Positions 1 to 7,509 of a stretch of DNA of 59,009 bases are shown in pieces. A program made the position numbers and the translations under genes. Under the pieces are notes generated by a model. It was not told the origin of the DNA and did no database searches. It saw only the letters and a program-made list of their open reading frames with translations. The stretch lies in assembly GCA_036679405.1 (NCBI GenBank), contig JAVBVZ010000046.1:1-59009 (forward strand), written 5' to 3'. The stretch is from JAEYKI01 sp036679405. Lineage in GTDB: Bacteria; Bacillota; Clostridia; Christensenellales; Christensenellaceae. Each line of letters starts with the position of its first letter. The first letter of the stretch is position 1.

Positions 1-1
1 A

Positions 2-79
2 TACTACAATTTTGCCAGACCTGCTTATGCTCTTAATTACAAAACCCCTGCTCAGTTTAAAGCCGAGCAAGGGTTTTAA
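2..79 (+). CDS. IS3-family transposase OrfB, C-terminal 25 residues (partial)
   Basis: Frame 2 reads YYNFARPAYALNYKTPAQF and then KAEQGF before a TAA stop at 77-79. The pattern YYN...RP...L.Y.TP..F is the usual C-terminal tail of IS3/IS150 OrfB (DDE, rve-type) transposases, so this is the last part of such a protein, cut by the window edge. The catalytic DDE residues are not in view. The stop codon lies 35 bp inside the IS end, a normal distance for this family. Confidence 0.8.
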   Translation, partial: YYNFARPAYALNYKTPAQFKAEQGF

Positions 80-88
80 AGTTTTTTT
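41..88 (+). terminator. Intrinsic terminator overlapping the transposase 3' end
   Basis: AAAACCCCTGCTC (41-53) pairs with GAGCAAGGGTTTT (65-77) with a single mismatch, and a run of seven T follows at 82-88. The hairpin lies inside the last codons of the transposase gene, so one stretch serves as coding sequence and as terminator. It would stop IS transcripts from entering the flanking amidohydrolase gene, which runs on the other strand. The mirrored copy is at 58922-58969. Confidence 0.7.
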
Positions 89-160
89 CTGTCCACTAAC
101 TATTGACCAGTTCAACTGTACGGGGGTTTTATTATAGATACTCCAAAACAGCTTTTGGCT

Positions 161-1447
161 TTACAGATTTTCAAGTCCAAAAAGTTCTTTAGGATTATTA
201 TAAAACAGACGGCCAAGAAGACGCTTACCTTCTTCCAAATCAAAGATGCCCGCTTTGATCTTGTCTTCCAACGCAAGGCATATGTTCTTTTTTGCCAGCA
301 TTAAATGGCCGTATACCGCATATACGATCCGGTAATCTCCGCCAAACGCGCTGATTTTATTTTGCGTCACCGTCTCCAGCCATTCTTTTAAAATATGTAC
401 ACAGGCGGGCGGCGATATCACATGTGCCCAACACATATCTATATAAACATTTGGAAACATCTTGGCCAGCGCGCCCAGTGTTTTTTCAAAAGGATACCCA
501 ATATGAAAAATATCAAATTTTACGTCCCCGTATTGTAAGAACAGGTTTGAGAGCAGCGCGGGATCGCTGTGGTGAATATAATTTCCCACCCCCTCCAGCA
601 GACCGGTATGTATTTGAATGGGCAATCCTTTTTCATTCAGCCTTCTTAAAATATGGTGCATCATGTGGTCCTGCAGCCGTTTCCCCGCAAAAAGCGACTG
701 GTTGCTCCATTCGGGCATATGCCTGCGGGCAAACATTGCGTTAAAGTCCTCTTCCGCCTCCCCGGCCGTCGCCCGTTCAAACAGCAGGGTGCGCTCATAG
801 GCGAGACTGTTTTTCAAACAAACAGCGCCCCGCTCGATCTCTTTTTTTAAACAAATATCAAAAGCGTCCTTCAGGTCGTCCAGGCAGGTGACTGCAAATC
901 CGGCTTCCCTTCCTATCACGGCCAGCTCTTCAAAAGATTTAGGAAAAACAAAATATGTAACATCCATTACCCGGCTGAAATACTTTGTGTCAATTGGTTT
1001 TCCAAGCCCCTCAATATCTACCAGCAAACTTGTTTTGATCCTGCACTTTTTTCTCAGTATACGGTCATATTGACCGCCATCAAGCGACTTTTGAAACAGC
1101 CTGTCCCATTCCTCCACCGTCTCCCGGCCAATCCGGCCAATCCCATACAATTCCCGTACAGAAATATCGATCGCCTGCCCGTATCCTGTTTTCTCTGCCA
1201 ATTTCCAATAGGGCTCGGCAATCTCCCAGCGTTTCATTACAGGAAGAGAAATATCCATTATTTTTTCAAGATCTTCGGGCGGCAACCCCGCATTTAAAAG
1301 GTCTCTGTTAAAATAATGGTTCAGATATTCATGAAATATATCGGTCGGCTTTTCGCGGTTTGCCTCAAAGGCGCTCAAATGCTCGTGTGTATCAATAATG
1401 TCCAGGCTGCGTGCATGCTCCCAAAGCATGTCGAATATGTCCGTCAT
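161..1447 (-). CDS. Amidohydrolase-2 family metal-dependent hydrolase
   Basis: A TIM-barrel amidohydrolase of 428 residues from the start chosen here. Visible metal-site elements are DTHEH near the N-terminus, IQIHTG in the middle, FDIFHIGYP and then FGGDY near the C-terminus, the pattern of amidohydrolase-2 and uronate-isomerase-like enzymes. The substrate cannot be told from sequence. The frame stays open upstream to 1609 (54 more codons), but ATG at 1447 is preceded by GGGGAAGAAAGT, directly precedes the conserved region, and avoids the promoter of the divergent gene at 1592-1620. The stop lies only 46 bp from the IS end, so an operon partner downstream may have been lost or lies beyond the element. 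Family confident, start moderately so. Confidence 0.75.
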   Translation of the reverse strand: MTDIFDMLWEHARSLDIIDTHEHLSAFEANREKPTDIFHEYLNHYFNRDLLNAGLPPEDLEKIMDISLPVMKRWEIAEPYWKLAEKTGYGQAIDISVRELYGIGRIGRETVEEWDRLFQKSLDGGQYDRILRKKCRIKTSLLVDIEGLGKPIDTKYFSRVMDVTYFVFPKSFEELAVIGREAGFAVTCLDDLKDAFDICLKKEIERGAVCLKNSLAYERTLLFERATAGEAEEDFNAMFARRHMPEWSNQSLFAGKRLQDHMMHHILRRLNEKGLPIQIHTGLLEGVGNYIHHSDPALLSNLFLQYGDVKFDIFHIGYPFEKTLGALAKMFPNVYIDMCWAHVISPPACVHILKEWLETVTQNKISAFGGDYRIVYAVYGHLMLAKKNICLALEDKIKAGIFDLEEGKRLLGRLFYNNPKELFGLENL

Positions 1448-1591
1448 ACTTTCTTCCCCGCTTCCTTTATTTTTGATTTCCGGTTTTTTAATGTTTTCAA
1501 AATCATCATACAATACTGCGCCCGGTTTTTCCAGCGTTAAAATACCGGCATCCCCGCATTCGTCTTTTGGCATTCCGTGTTTTGCGGTATA

Positions 1592-1620
1592 TTGACCGCA
1601 CCTTCCCAAATCATTATAAT
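1592..1620 (+). promoter_or_regulatory. Sigma-A promoter of the DUF815 ATPase gene
   Basis: TTGACC at 1592-1597, a 17-bp spacer, and TATAAT at 1615-1620. The start codon follows at 1656, giving a leader of about 29 nt with the ribosome site GGGAG. It lies inside the N-terminal extension of the opposing open frame, which argues that the extension is not coding. Confidence 0.7.
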
Positions 1621-1655
1621 AACGGTATCGCTTAAATCAGACGGGAGACATAAAA

Positions 1656-2837
1656 ATGGATTTAAAAGAAATGAATATAAAGCTAAATACCCTGGCGGCT
1701 TTTCGCGGCCTGCTGAATGATGATCTTATAAAGGCTTTTTCCAAACTTTTAGATTTGGAAAACCAGTCGGATTTTGAACAGGTCAAAAGCTATTCGGATT
1801 TTTTCGCCCTTCTTCTGCAGGAAGGCGGAGACCTTACCGACGCTATTTTGAACCGCGTTTTAGATGACGACAACATTTATATCCGTACCCGGGCAAACAA
1901 AGAGTTTGCAGGGTCTGTTTTGGAAAAATGCATCCAAAGCGAACTTTCCGTTCTTCAGGAACTCGCAGAAACTTCTGCGCAGCATATTATAAACGCTATG
2001 GACTACAACGGGTATCTCCCCCTCTGGAAAACGCATCCGCAGGACTTTGCTGCGGCCTATCAACAGCGGATTGATAACCTTCACAGCATCGGTTACGGCG
2101 TTTTTTCAAAACACCATATGTTTATGGTAAAAGGAATGGCGGTCACGCCGGTCAGTTTTCCGGACCCGATCCGCCTGTCCGACCTCAAGGGCTACGAACG
2201 CGAACGCAGCGCCGTTCTTCAAAACACCGTCTCTCTTCTGAAAGGCAGGCCCGCTGCCAATGTGCTTTTATACGGTGACGCCGGGACCGGCAAATCCTCC
2301 ACTGTAAAAGCAATCGTGAACGAATATAAAGACCGGGGACTCCGGCTGATCGAAATTACCAAAAAACAGCTCTGCGACATTCCGGAAATCATGGAAACGC
2401 TTATTGGCCACCCGCTAAAATTTATCCTGTATATAGACGACCTGTCTTTTGATCAGAACAATGACGATTTCAAAGCCCTAAAAGCTATATTGGAGGGATC
2501 CGTATCGGCCAAAGCACCCAACATTACCGTGTACGCCACCAGTAACCGGCGCCATTTGGTCAAAGAGTCCTTCTCGGAGCGCAACGGAGACGATATTCAT
2601 GTAAACGAGACTATACAGGAACTCACTTCTCTGTCCGAACGCTTCGGCTTGTCTGTCCCTTTTCTCCAGCCGGACAAAGCGCTTTTTTTAGAAATTGTCC
2701 GCGGTCTGGCCGAACAGTCCGGTGTTCTTTCTCCGGATATCGAAGAAGCGGCGGAACGATACGCTATCGTCCGCGGCGGCCGCTCCCCCAGGGTCGCGCG
2801 TCAGTTTGTTGAACATCTCAAAAGCCTTCAGGAATAA
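1656..2837 (+). CDS. DUF815 family AAA ATPase
   Basis: A 393-residue protein of the DUF815 ATP-binding family. The first 190 residues are family-specific. Walker A GDAGTGKS is at about residues 207-214, Walker B ILYIDDLSF around 257-265, and a sensor-type stretch VYATSNRRHL follows near 285-300. The C-terminal third ends with a typical AAA lid region (GGRSPRVARQFVEHL). DUF815 members are cytoplasmic ATPases whose role is not settled, so no function is claimed. ATG at 1656 has GGGAG upstream at a good distance and its own promoter. Monocistronic: a terminator follows within 20 bp. Confidence 0.85.
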   Translation: MDLKEMNIKLNTLAAFRGLLNDDLIKAFSKLLDLENQSDFEQVKSYSDFFALLLQEGGDLTDAILNRVLDDDNIYIRTRANKEFAGSVLEKCIQSELSVLQELAETSAQHIINAMDYNGYLPLWKTHPQDFAAAYQQRIDNLHSIGYGVFSKHHMFMVKGMAVTPVSFPDPIRLSDLKGYERERSAVLQNTVSLLKGRPAANVLLYGDAGTGKSSTVKAIVNEYKDRGLRLIEITKKQLCDIPEIMETLIGHPLKFILYIDDLSFDQNNDDFKALKAILEGSVSAKAPNITVYATSNRRHLVKESFSERNGDDIHVNETIQELTSLSERFGLSVPFLQPDKALFLEIVRGLAEQSGVLSPDIEEAAERYAIVRGGRSPRVARQFVEHLKSLQE

Positions 2838-2853
2838 CGGTATAATAAAAAAT

Positions 2854-2877
2854 GTCCGCGTATGGCGGACTTTTTTT
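2854..2877. terminator. Bidirectional intrinsic terminator
   Basis: GTCCGC (2854-2859) pairs with GCGGAC (2865-2870) around loop GTATG, followed by seven T on the plus strand and preceded by a run of A that serves the minus strand. It separates the convergent DUF815 ATPase and ablB. Confidence 0.75.
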
Positions 2878-2878
2878 A

Positions 2879-3688
2879 TTATAATTTTTTGTGCCAGACA
2901 TTCATACTTTCAATTGTCCCGGCAATCTGCGTATTGCTAACCAATGTGCCTCCAAAGATATACCCCATTGCTGCAAAAGTACAGTTCATAGGGAGCGAAG
3001 GAGCGCGCGCTATGGTATACAGCGTTTTAATGCCTCTCTTTTCCATATCCTCTTCAGTGGCTTTAAGCAAATGTTTTGCAAATCCACGCCCACGGTAGTC
3101 CGGGTCGATAGCAAAATCCGTCATTTCGGCATTTTCATATGCTTTGTTCATCTCCCCCGAAGCAACCGCCACCAGCTTGCCGCCGCAGTGCACCCCAAAA
3201 TACGCAATATTATCCTCCATAGTATCTTTAAGATACCCGGGGTCAAAAATGGGATAAGGATATGTCTTAAAAACTTTCCGGTAAAGCGCAGCCATATCCG
3301 GACACATTTCCGGGCGCATCGCTGCCAGGTGATATTCCGCATCCAACGGCAAAAGAGGCACAGTCTTTTTTCGCCTGGCTTTTTTTATGATATCCTGCAA
3401 TGTATGCAAATCCATTGCCAGCTTCCGCTGCCGGGACAGAAAAACACTTACAAAAAGGCAGTCTTCAGCTCCGCGGTAATATCCGGGCACAATTGCTTCC
3501 GTCGAATATCCCCCTTCAAGAAATACTGGCGCGGCGCTTTTGGGAACTTTGGCTGTGATCTTTCCGTATCCATTCTTGCACGCAAGCGCCGCAAGGTTTG
3601 TAACCACCGTGTCCCTGTCTCTTTGGTCGTATTCCATAAGGTAGATCCTGTCGTTTTGAGTTCCATGATGGACTATGCAATGTCCCAT
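2879..3688 (-). CDS. ablB: Beta-lysine N6-acetyltransferase AblB
   Basis: AblB transfers acetyl from acetyl-CoA to beta-lysine, giving the compatible solute N-epsilon-acetyl-beta-lysine. The N-terminal half holds HHGTQNDRIYLMEY, typical of AblB. The C-terminal GNAT domain shows the acetyl-CoA loop DYRGRGFAKHL at about 205-215 and the partner motif MNCTFAAMGY. It lies 39 nt after ablA, which supplies its substrate. Start problem: the best ribosome site (AAGGAGG, just after the ablA stop) is too far from the ATG at 3688. The in-frame codons before that ATG read VIFDRIEK, resembling the usual family N-terminus (D.IE..G...HG..NDRIYLM), yet contain no ATG, GTG or TTG. An ATT start is possible. 3688 is the first conventional start. 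Confidence 0.85.
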   Translation of the reverse strand: MGHCIVHHGTQNDRIYLMEYDQRDRDTVVTNLAALACKNGYGKITAKVPKSAAPVFLEGGYSTEAIVPGYYRGAEDCLFVSVFLSRQRKLAMDLHTLQDIIKKARRKKTVPLLPLDAEYHLAAMRPEMCPDMAALYRKVFKTYPYPIFDPGYLKDTMEDNIAYFGVHCGGKLVAVASGEMNKAYENAEMTDFAIDPDYRGRGFAKHLLKATEEDMEKRGIKTLYTIARAPSLPMNCTFAAMGYIFGGTLVSNTQIAGTIESMNVWHKKL

Positions 3689-3727
3689 CTTTTCTATCCT
3701 GTCAAAAATAACCGCCCACCTCCTTAG

Positions 3728-5017
3728 CTAAGCTTCTTTTGCCGGCACCAGCGTAATCGTCTCGTCGTAGTCTACCAGCAATTTGTTGATCCCGACCGTT
3801 CCTTCCTGCTCCGGGTCTCCTTTCATCTGGAGGGTGCAATTTTCGCAATCCAGGTCGCAGTCGTGTTTTCTGTAGTCGTCCGGCTCCCTGTAAGTTGTAA
3901 TCACCCCTTCATAATTGCGCAAAATTGTCTTATTGGGCGAACGCAGGATCAAATAATTCGGGCCCACGGGTATTTTCCCTCCACCCCCCGGAGCGTCGAT
4001 CACATAAGTAGGCACGGCAAAACCGCTGGTATGTCCGCGCAAGCTCTCCATGATCTGCATCCCGATCCCAACCGACGTCCTGAAATGTTCCAGCCCCTCC
4101 GAAAGGTCGCACTGGTATAAATAATACGGACGCACCCGGTACTTTACCAGCTTCTGCACCAGTTTTTTCATAATACTGGGGCAATCGTTCACACCGCTCA
4201 AAAGGACGCTTTGGTTCCCCAGCGGAATCCCCGCGCAGGACAGTTTGTCAAGCGCCGTCTTTGCCTCCTGCGTCAGTTCTTTCGGATGATTGAAATGCGT
4301 GTTGATCCACAGATTATCATATTTTGAAAGAGCCCCGACCAAATCATCCGTTATCCTGAACGGAAGCACCACCGGCACGCGTGTGCCGATACGCACCACT
4401 TCCACATGGCCTATTTTTTCAAGTTCGTCAAGCAAAAAAATTATATGCTCGTCCGGCAGCATCATCGGGTCTCCGCCGGACAGCAGAACATCCCTGACTT
4501 CTTCATGTTCCCTGATATAGCGGATTCCCTCTAAAAGTTCTGTCTTGGTTGGAACCGCGTCCACATCGCCAACCTTCCGCTTTCGCGTACAATGCCTGCA
4601 GTACATTGCGCACACATTGCTTACATGAAAAAGCACCCGGTCCGGATAACGGTGGGTGATCCCCCGTACCGGGCTGTCCTTTTCTTCCGCCAGAGGATCT
4701 TCCATATCGGCCTTGGATTTATACAGTTCGCGCACATCCGGAAACGCCTGTTTGAACACCGGATCATTCTCGTAATCTTCTCCATCAACCAAAGACATAT
4801 AATAAGGCGTGATTGACATTGGAAAAGCGTCCAGTGTTTTTTGAAGCTCCTTACGTTTTTGCTCAGGAAAACGGACATCCAGAATTCTTTCCACCGTTTC
4901 AATCTTTCTAATGGTGTTTGCAACCTGCCACTTCCAGTCCGTCCACTTTTGAAGCGCTGCGCAGCTTAAGTCCTTTTGTTCCATATATAGCTGAACGTAG
5001 TCAATCTTTTCTTTCAT
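3728..5017 (-). CDS. ablA: Lysine 2,3-aminomutase AblA (radical SAM, PLP)
   Basis: Interconverts L-lysine and L-beta-lysine using S-adenosylmethionine, a [4Fe-4S] cluster and pyridoxal phosphate. The radical-SAM motif is CAMYCRHCTRKRKVGD at about residues 137-152 (CxxxCxxC). GGDPMMLPDEH follows. The C-terminal region includes the family stretch PGGGGKIPVGPNY and a cysteine set HDCDLDCENC. Length 429 is usual for KamA/AblA. The neighbour ablB points to osmolyte synthesis rather than lysine fermentation. ATG at 5017 has AAAGGAG upstream. Expression probably depends on the leader at 5056-5309, which ends in a terminator. A 13-codon frame (starting MKNTQYKMPK) directly upstream ends on the ablA ATG as ATGA, but has no ribosome site of its own. 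Confidence 0.92.
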   Translation of the reverse strand: MKEKIDYVQLYMEQKDLSCAALQKWTDWKWQVANTIRKIETVERILDVRFPEQKRKELQKTLDAFPMSITPYYMSLVDGEDYENDPVFKQAFPDVRELYKSKADMEDPLAEEKDSPVRGITHRYPDRVLFHVSNVCAMYCRHCTRKRKVGDVDAVPTKTELLEGIRYIREHEEVRDVLLSGGDPMMLPDEHIIFLLDELEKIGHVEVVRIGTRVPVVLPFRITDDLVGALSKYDNLWINTHFNHPKELTQEAKTALDKLSCAGIPLGNQSVLLSGVNDCPSIMKKLVQKLVKYRVRPYYLYQCDLSEGLEHFRTSVGIGMQIMESLRGHTSGFAVPTYVIDAPGGGGKIPVGPNYLILRSPNKTILRNYEGVITTYREPDDYRKHDCDLDCENCTLQMKGDPEQEGTVGINKLLVDYDETITLVPAKEA

Positions 5018-5055
5018 AATGTCTCCTTTGGCATTTTATATTGTGTATTTTTCAT

Positions 5056-5100
5056 AAAAAAACACTCCTGCTCTATTTTTTAATTAATAGAGTTAGAGTG
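5056..5100 (-). terminator. Intrinsic terminator in the ablA leader (attenuator)
   Basis: In the minus-strand transcript CACTC + CTCTATT (5100-5096, 5092-5086) pairs with AATAGAG + GAGTG (5077-5071, 5067-5063), with a 3x3 internal loop, followed by seven U (5062-5056). It sits 38 nt before the ablA start, after the promoter, so it can only act as a conditional stop. Confidence 0.7.
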
Positions 5101-5309
5101 CTTAAGCTTCACTATAAAGTAATTCGCTTTATACCATGCGCCGCATAGTATAGCCATGACCGTTTGATCCTGTGCAAACCCCAGTTCTATGCATATATTT
5201 TTCGGTATTATTTTCGTCTTTCCTGCAGTCTTATCCGTATGCGCCTCTTAAAAGCGCATACAAACTCGAAAACAAACTACTCATAAAACTTACTTCATAT
5301 TTTAAGCCG
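5056..5309 (-). ncRNA. Structured 5' leader of ablAB, candidate riboswitch or attenuator
   Basis: About 250 nt are transcribed from a consensus-like promoter before ablA. In transcript order it holds: hairpin GTATGCGC/GCGCATAC (5261-5254 with 5244-5237); a middle region near 5160-5190; a 10-bp hairpin TATACTATGC/GCATGGTATA; TTATAGTG (5117-5110), which can pair with CACTCTAA (5100-5093) with one mismatch; and then an intrinsic terminator that uses that same CACTC as its 5' arm. Two exclusive pairings over the terminator are the layout of a transcription-attenuating riboswitch. I do not see the conserved blocks of the lysine riboswitch or of the c-di-AMP (ydaO) riboswitch. The ligand is unknown; lysine, an osmotic signal or an ion would fit. 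Together with the flanking promoters this accounts for the 430-bp gap between ablA and the DUF302 gene. Confidence 0.6.
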
Positions 5310-5315
5310 TCGTTT

Positions 5316-5344
5316 ATTGTACACAATTTCAGCCCGCTTGTCAA
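5316..5344 (-). promoter_or_regulatory. Sigma-A promoter of ablAB
   Basis: On the minus strand TTGACA (5344-5339), a 17-bp spacer, and TACAAT (5321-5316). The -35 box is perfect and the -10 has one change. The inferred transcription start is near 5309, nearly 300 bp before ablA. Confidence 0.75.
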
Positions 5345-5389
5345 AATCCCCGTTTTTTTAATATACCGGCCGTAGCCCGCAATGGTTGT

Positions 5390-5418
5390 TTAACAATCTC
5401 AATTAGGTTTTATAAGAT
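5390..5418 (+). promoter_or_regulatory. Promoter of the DUF302 gene with overlapping inverted repeat
   Basis: TTAACA (5390-5395), 17-bp spacer, TAAGAT (5413-5418). The inverted repeat AGGTTT (5405-5410) and AAACCT (5425-5430) brackets the -10 box and could be an operator. Confidence 0.55.
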
Positions 5419-5447
5419 AAGAAGAAACCTAAAAAGGAGGGGAGCAA

Positions 5448-5834
5448 ATGCACATCAATTTTAAAACCAAAACCAATAAAGATTTTAAGCAAGCGACGGA
5501 AGATTTAAAAAAATCACTCGCCGACCATAAATTCGGCGTCCTTTGGGAACTTAATTTTAAAGACAAGCTCAAAGAAAAGGGGCTTCATTTTTCATCGAAT
5601 TTTAAAGTGCTTGAAGTTTGTAATCCTGTGCGTGCCAAAGAAGTGCTGGATCAGAATATAGAAGTCGGCTACTTTCTTCCCTGCAAAATGGTTGTGTTTG
5701 AAGAAGACAGCCTTGTATATCTGGGCATGCTCCGCCCCACCGGCATCATCGGCCTGATGGGCGGCAAAAATTTGATGACCGTTGCAAAAGAAGTCGAAAA
5801 CGAACTGATGGCCGCCATTGACGAAGCCAGATAA
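5448..5834 (+). CDS. DUF302 domain protein
   Basis: A 128-residue cytoplasmic protein with no signal peptide. The stretch LEVCNPVRAKEVL, then GYFLPCKMVVFEED, is the hallmark of DUF302. Members are small alpha/beta proteins of unknown function, sometimes linked to sulfur or stress contexts; nothing here allows a closer call. ATG at 5448 follows AAAGGAGGGGAGCAA, a very strong ribosome site. Single-gene unit with its own promoter and terminator. Confidence 0.8.
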   Translation: MHINFKTKTNKDFKQATEDLKKSLADHKFGVLWELNFKDKLKEKGLHFSSNFKVLEVCNPVRAKEVLDQNIEVGYFLPCKMVVFEEDSLVYLGMLRPTGIIGLMGGKNLMTVAKEVENELMAAIDEAR

Positions 5835-5843
5835 CAAAACATA

Positions 5844-5894
5844 AAAACCTCGCTCCTCAAACGGATCCGCCCGGGGATGAGGTTTTACTTTTTT
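5844..5894 (+). terminator. Intrinsic terminator after the DUF302 gene
   Basis: AAAACCTC (5844-5851) pairs with GAGGTTTT (5879-5886), with GC-rich inner pairing, and six T follow at 5889-5894. Confidence 0.65.
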
Positions 5895-5978
5895 AATGAA
5901 GAAGCCGCCCGGCAGGCAGCTTTTTCATGTGCCGTTTTTGTTTTTGCGCATCATCCGGGTCTACGGCGCCTTCTCATC

Positions 5979-7142
5979 TTATAAGGTTTTACCGTGTTCA
6001 AATTTGGATACGAAAACAGTCGCGATAATCCCTGCCGCCAATATCACAATGGAGGCATACAAAAATACCGGCGGCAGTCCTACTTTCTCTATCAAAACAC
6101 CGTTTAAAGAAGTCCCTATTGCACCGCCGACAAACATGTTGAACGACGCCATCGACATTGCGGTGCCTTTCATTTTAGGCAGCATTTCTTGCGCCGTAGC
6201 AATCAATGTCGGCTGCAGGAAAATAAAAGCTATTCCAAATCCCAAAAATCCAATGGACAACAGCAGAACACTGCCCGATAACGCCAGAGTTACTAATGAC
6301 AGGCTGCCTAATATCCCTGCAACGGCCAATATCCTGTTTTTTATTCTTGCTCGTATTTTCGGAGCAATCCTGCCTCCTATAACGGTGCCGAAGCCAAATA
6401 TTGAAAGAATCAAACCGACAATAAAAATATTATACCCGGTAATGCCCTGTATATATTTTCCTGTATACGTGAAAGTGCCGAACACGCTGAATCCAACCAA
6501 CAGTATAACGGTTACCAGCCTTACAAATTTTAAATTCTTAAAAATAGTTTTATACGACGCCAGTATATTAAGCTTATTTGTAACCGGTTGGTCTCTCTTT
6601 AAAATTTTAAGCATAATAAGCGCTAAAACCATTTCGCCGATTCCATATACCAAATAGACCAGTCTCCATGATCCAATATACGCCAGTACCCCACCCATTA
6701 TTGTTGCGGTCGCCGCGCCCAAAAACATCAGCCCCATTACTTTCCCCAACGCTTTTTGCCTGTTTTGGCCGTCAAAACTCTCGCCAACCAAAGCCATGGT
6801 TACCGGAAATATCCCGGCGCCGAATGCGCCATTCACGGCTCTGAAAAAAATCAATGACGGCAGATTGAATGCAGTTGCACCCAGCATACTGAAAATTGCG
6901 GTGCCGATTGCCGCAATATTTATAATTTTCACTTTTCCGAACCTGTCCGCTAACGGGCCAAATATTAAAGTAAAAACTCCAAATGAAAGCATATAGGCCG
7001 TAACCGACAAAGCCGCGGTACTAACCGTAAGACTTAAGTCATTGGAAATGTTAATCAACAAAGGAGCGGCGGCATAATTGTCACCGTTCGCCAAAAAAGC
7101 CATTAGTCCCAGTATTAAAAGCATCCTGTTTTTATTCTGCAT
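5979..7142 (-). CDS. Major facilitator superfamily transporter (DHA1-like)
   Basis: A 387-residue polytopic membrane protein with about 12 hydrophobic segments. After the second segment comes GPLADRFGKVKI, the MFS A motif (GxLaDrxGrkxx) in the TM2-TM3 loop, and a related stretch GRIAPKIRARI occurs in the second half. This matches drug:H+ antiporter-type DHA1 transporters. ATG at 7142 is chosen because AAGGAG lies six bases upstream; an in-frame ATG five codons earlier would put that site inside the gene. It follows the ArsR gene by 49 nt and is very likely its regulatory target. The substrate is unknown; metal-ion or toxic-compound efflux would fit the regulator. Confidence 0.8.
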   Translation of the reverse strand: MQNKNRMLLILGLMAFLANGDNYAAAPLLINISNDLSLTVSTAALSVTAYMLSFGVFTLIFGPLADRFGKVKIINIAAIGTAIFSMLGATAFNLPSLIFFRAVNGAFGAGIFPVTMALVGESFDGQNRQKALGKVMGLMFLGAATATIMGGVLAYIGSWRLVYLVYGIGEMVLALIMLKILKRDQPVTNKLNILASYKTIFKNLKFVRLVTVILLVGFSVFGTFTYTGKYIQGITGYNIFIVGLILSIFGFGTVIGGRIAPKIRARIKNRILAVAGILGSLSLVTLALSGSVLLLSIGFLGFGIAFIFLQPTLIATAQEMLPKMKGTAMSMASFNMFVGGAIGTSLNGVLIEKVGLPPVFLYASIVILAAGIIATVFVSKFEHGKTL

Positions 7143-7191
7143 ACATTTCTCCTTCATTGCATTTGTAATCCGGTGAATTTTGCCTTAGATT

Positions 7192-7482
7192 CTAATTTAT
7201 ATTATCAATACTCAGCATATCTTCCAAAATACCGATAGATTTCTTAATACAGTCTTTGGATAAGGAATACATTGTTCGCTTTCCATCTTTTCTTGAAGAG
7301 ACCAACCCGCTCTCAACCAATATTTTCATATGATGAGACAACGTAGATTGGCTTATTGACAAATCTTCAAGCAGAACACACGCACACACCTCGTCCGACG
7401 CCCGTATTAGATCTATGATACGCAGTCTGCTTTCATCACAAAAAGCTTTGAATATCCGTGCGTTTTGTTTATATAGATTCAT
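7192..7482 (-). CDS. ArsR/SmtB-family repressor
   Basis: A 96-residue winged-helix protein. The stretch ASDEVCACVLLEDL near residues 25-38 matches the ArsR metal site (ELCVCDL) with two cysteines, followed by the recognition helix SQSTLSHHMKILVESG and the wing RKDGKRTMYSL. The frame is open to 7557, but the extra 25 codons run through the promoter and a perfect inverted repeat, so ATG at 7482 is the likely start. Only a weak ribosome site (AAAGAGAAAG) is visible. It probably represses its own gene and the MFS gene until a thiol-binding metal or metalloid is present. Confidence 0.85.
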   Translation of the reverse strand: MNLYKQNARIFKAFCDESRLRIIDLIRASDEVCACVLLEDLSISQSTLSHHMKILVESGLVSSRKDGKRTMYSLSKDCIKKSIGILEDMLSIDNIN

Positions 7483-7509
7483 GATCTTTCTCTTTTCATT
7501 ATATTCATC

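Larger units (their letters stand above)
1..114 (+). mobile_element. Right end of an IS3-family insertion sequence (partial)
   Basis: The first 114 bases carry a transposase 3' end followed by a terminal repeat whose outward-reading form begins TGAACTGGTCAATAGTTAG and continues TGGACAG. The TG start and the TGGACA block resemble IS3-family inverted repeats. The same 114 bases occur in reverse complement at the other end of the window, and the identity stops exactly at the outer TGAAC, which fixes the element boundary at base 114. The rest of the element lies outside the window. Confidence 0.8.

Noticed and set aside
2891..3727. Plus-strand open frame of 278 codons opposite ablB
   Set aside because: Antisense to a clear AblB protein and without motif content; not coding.
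5018..5310. Lysine (L-box) or c-di-AMP (ydaO) riboswitch upstream of ablA
   Set aside because: The gene context fits, but the conserved core blocks of these classes are not visible by eye; reported only as an unassigned leader.
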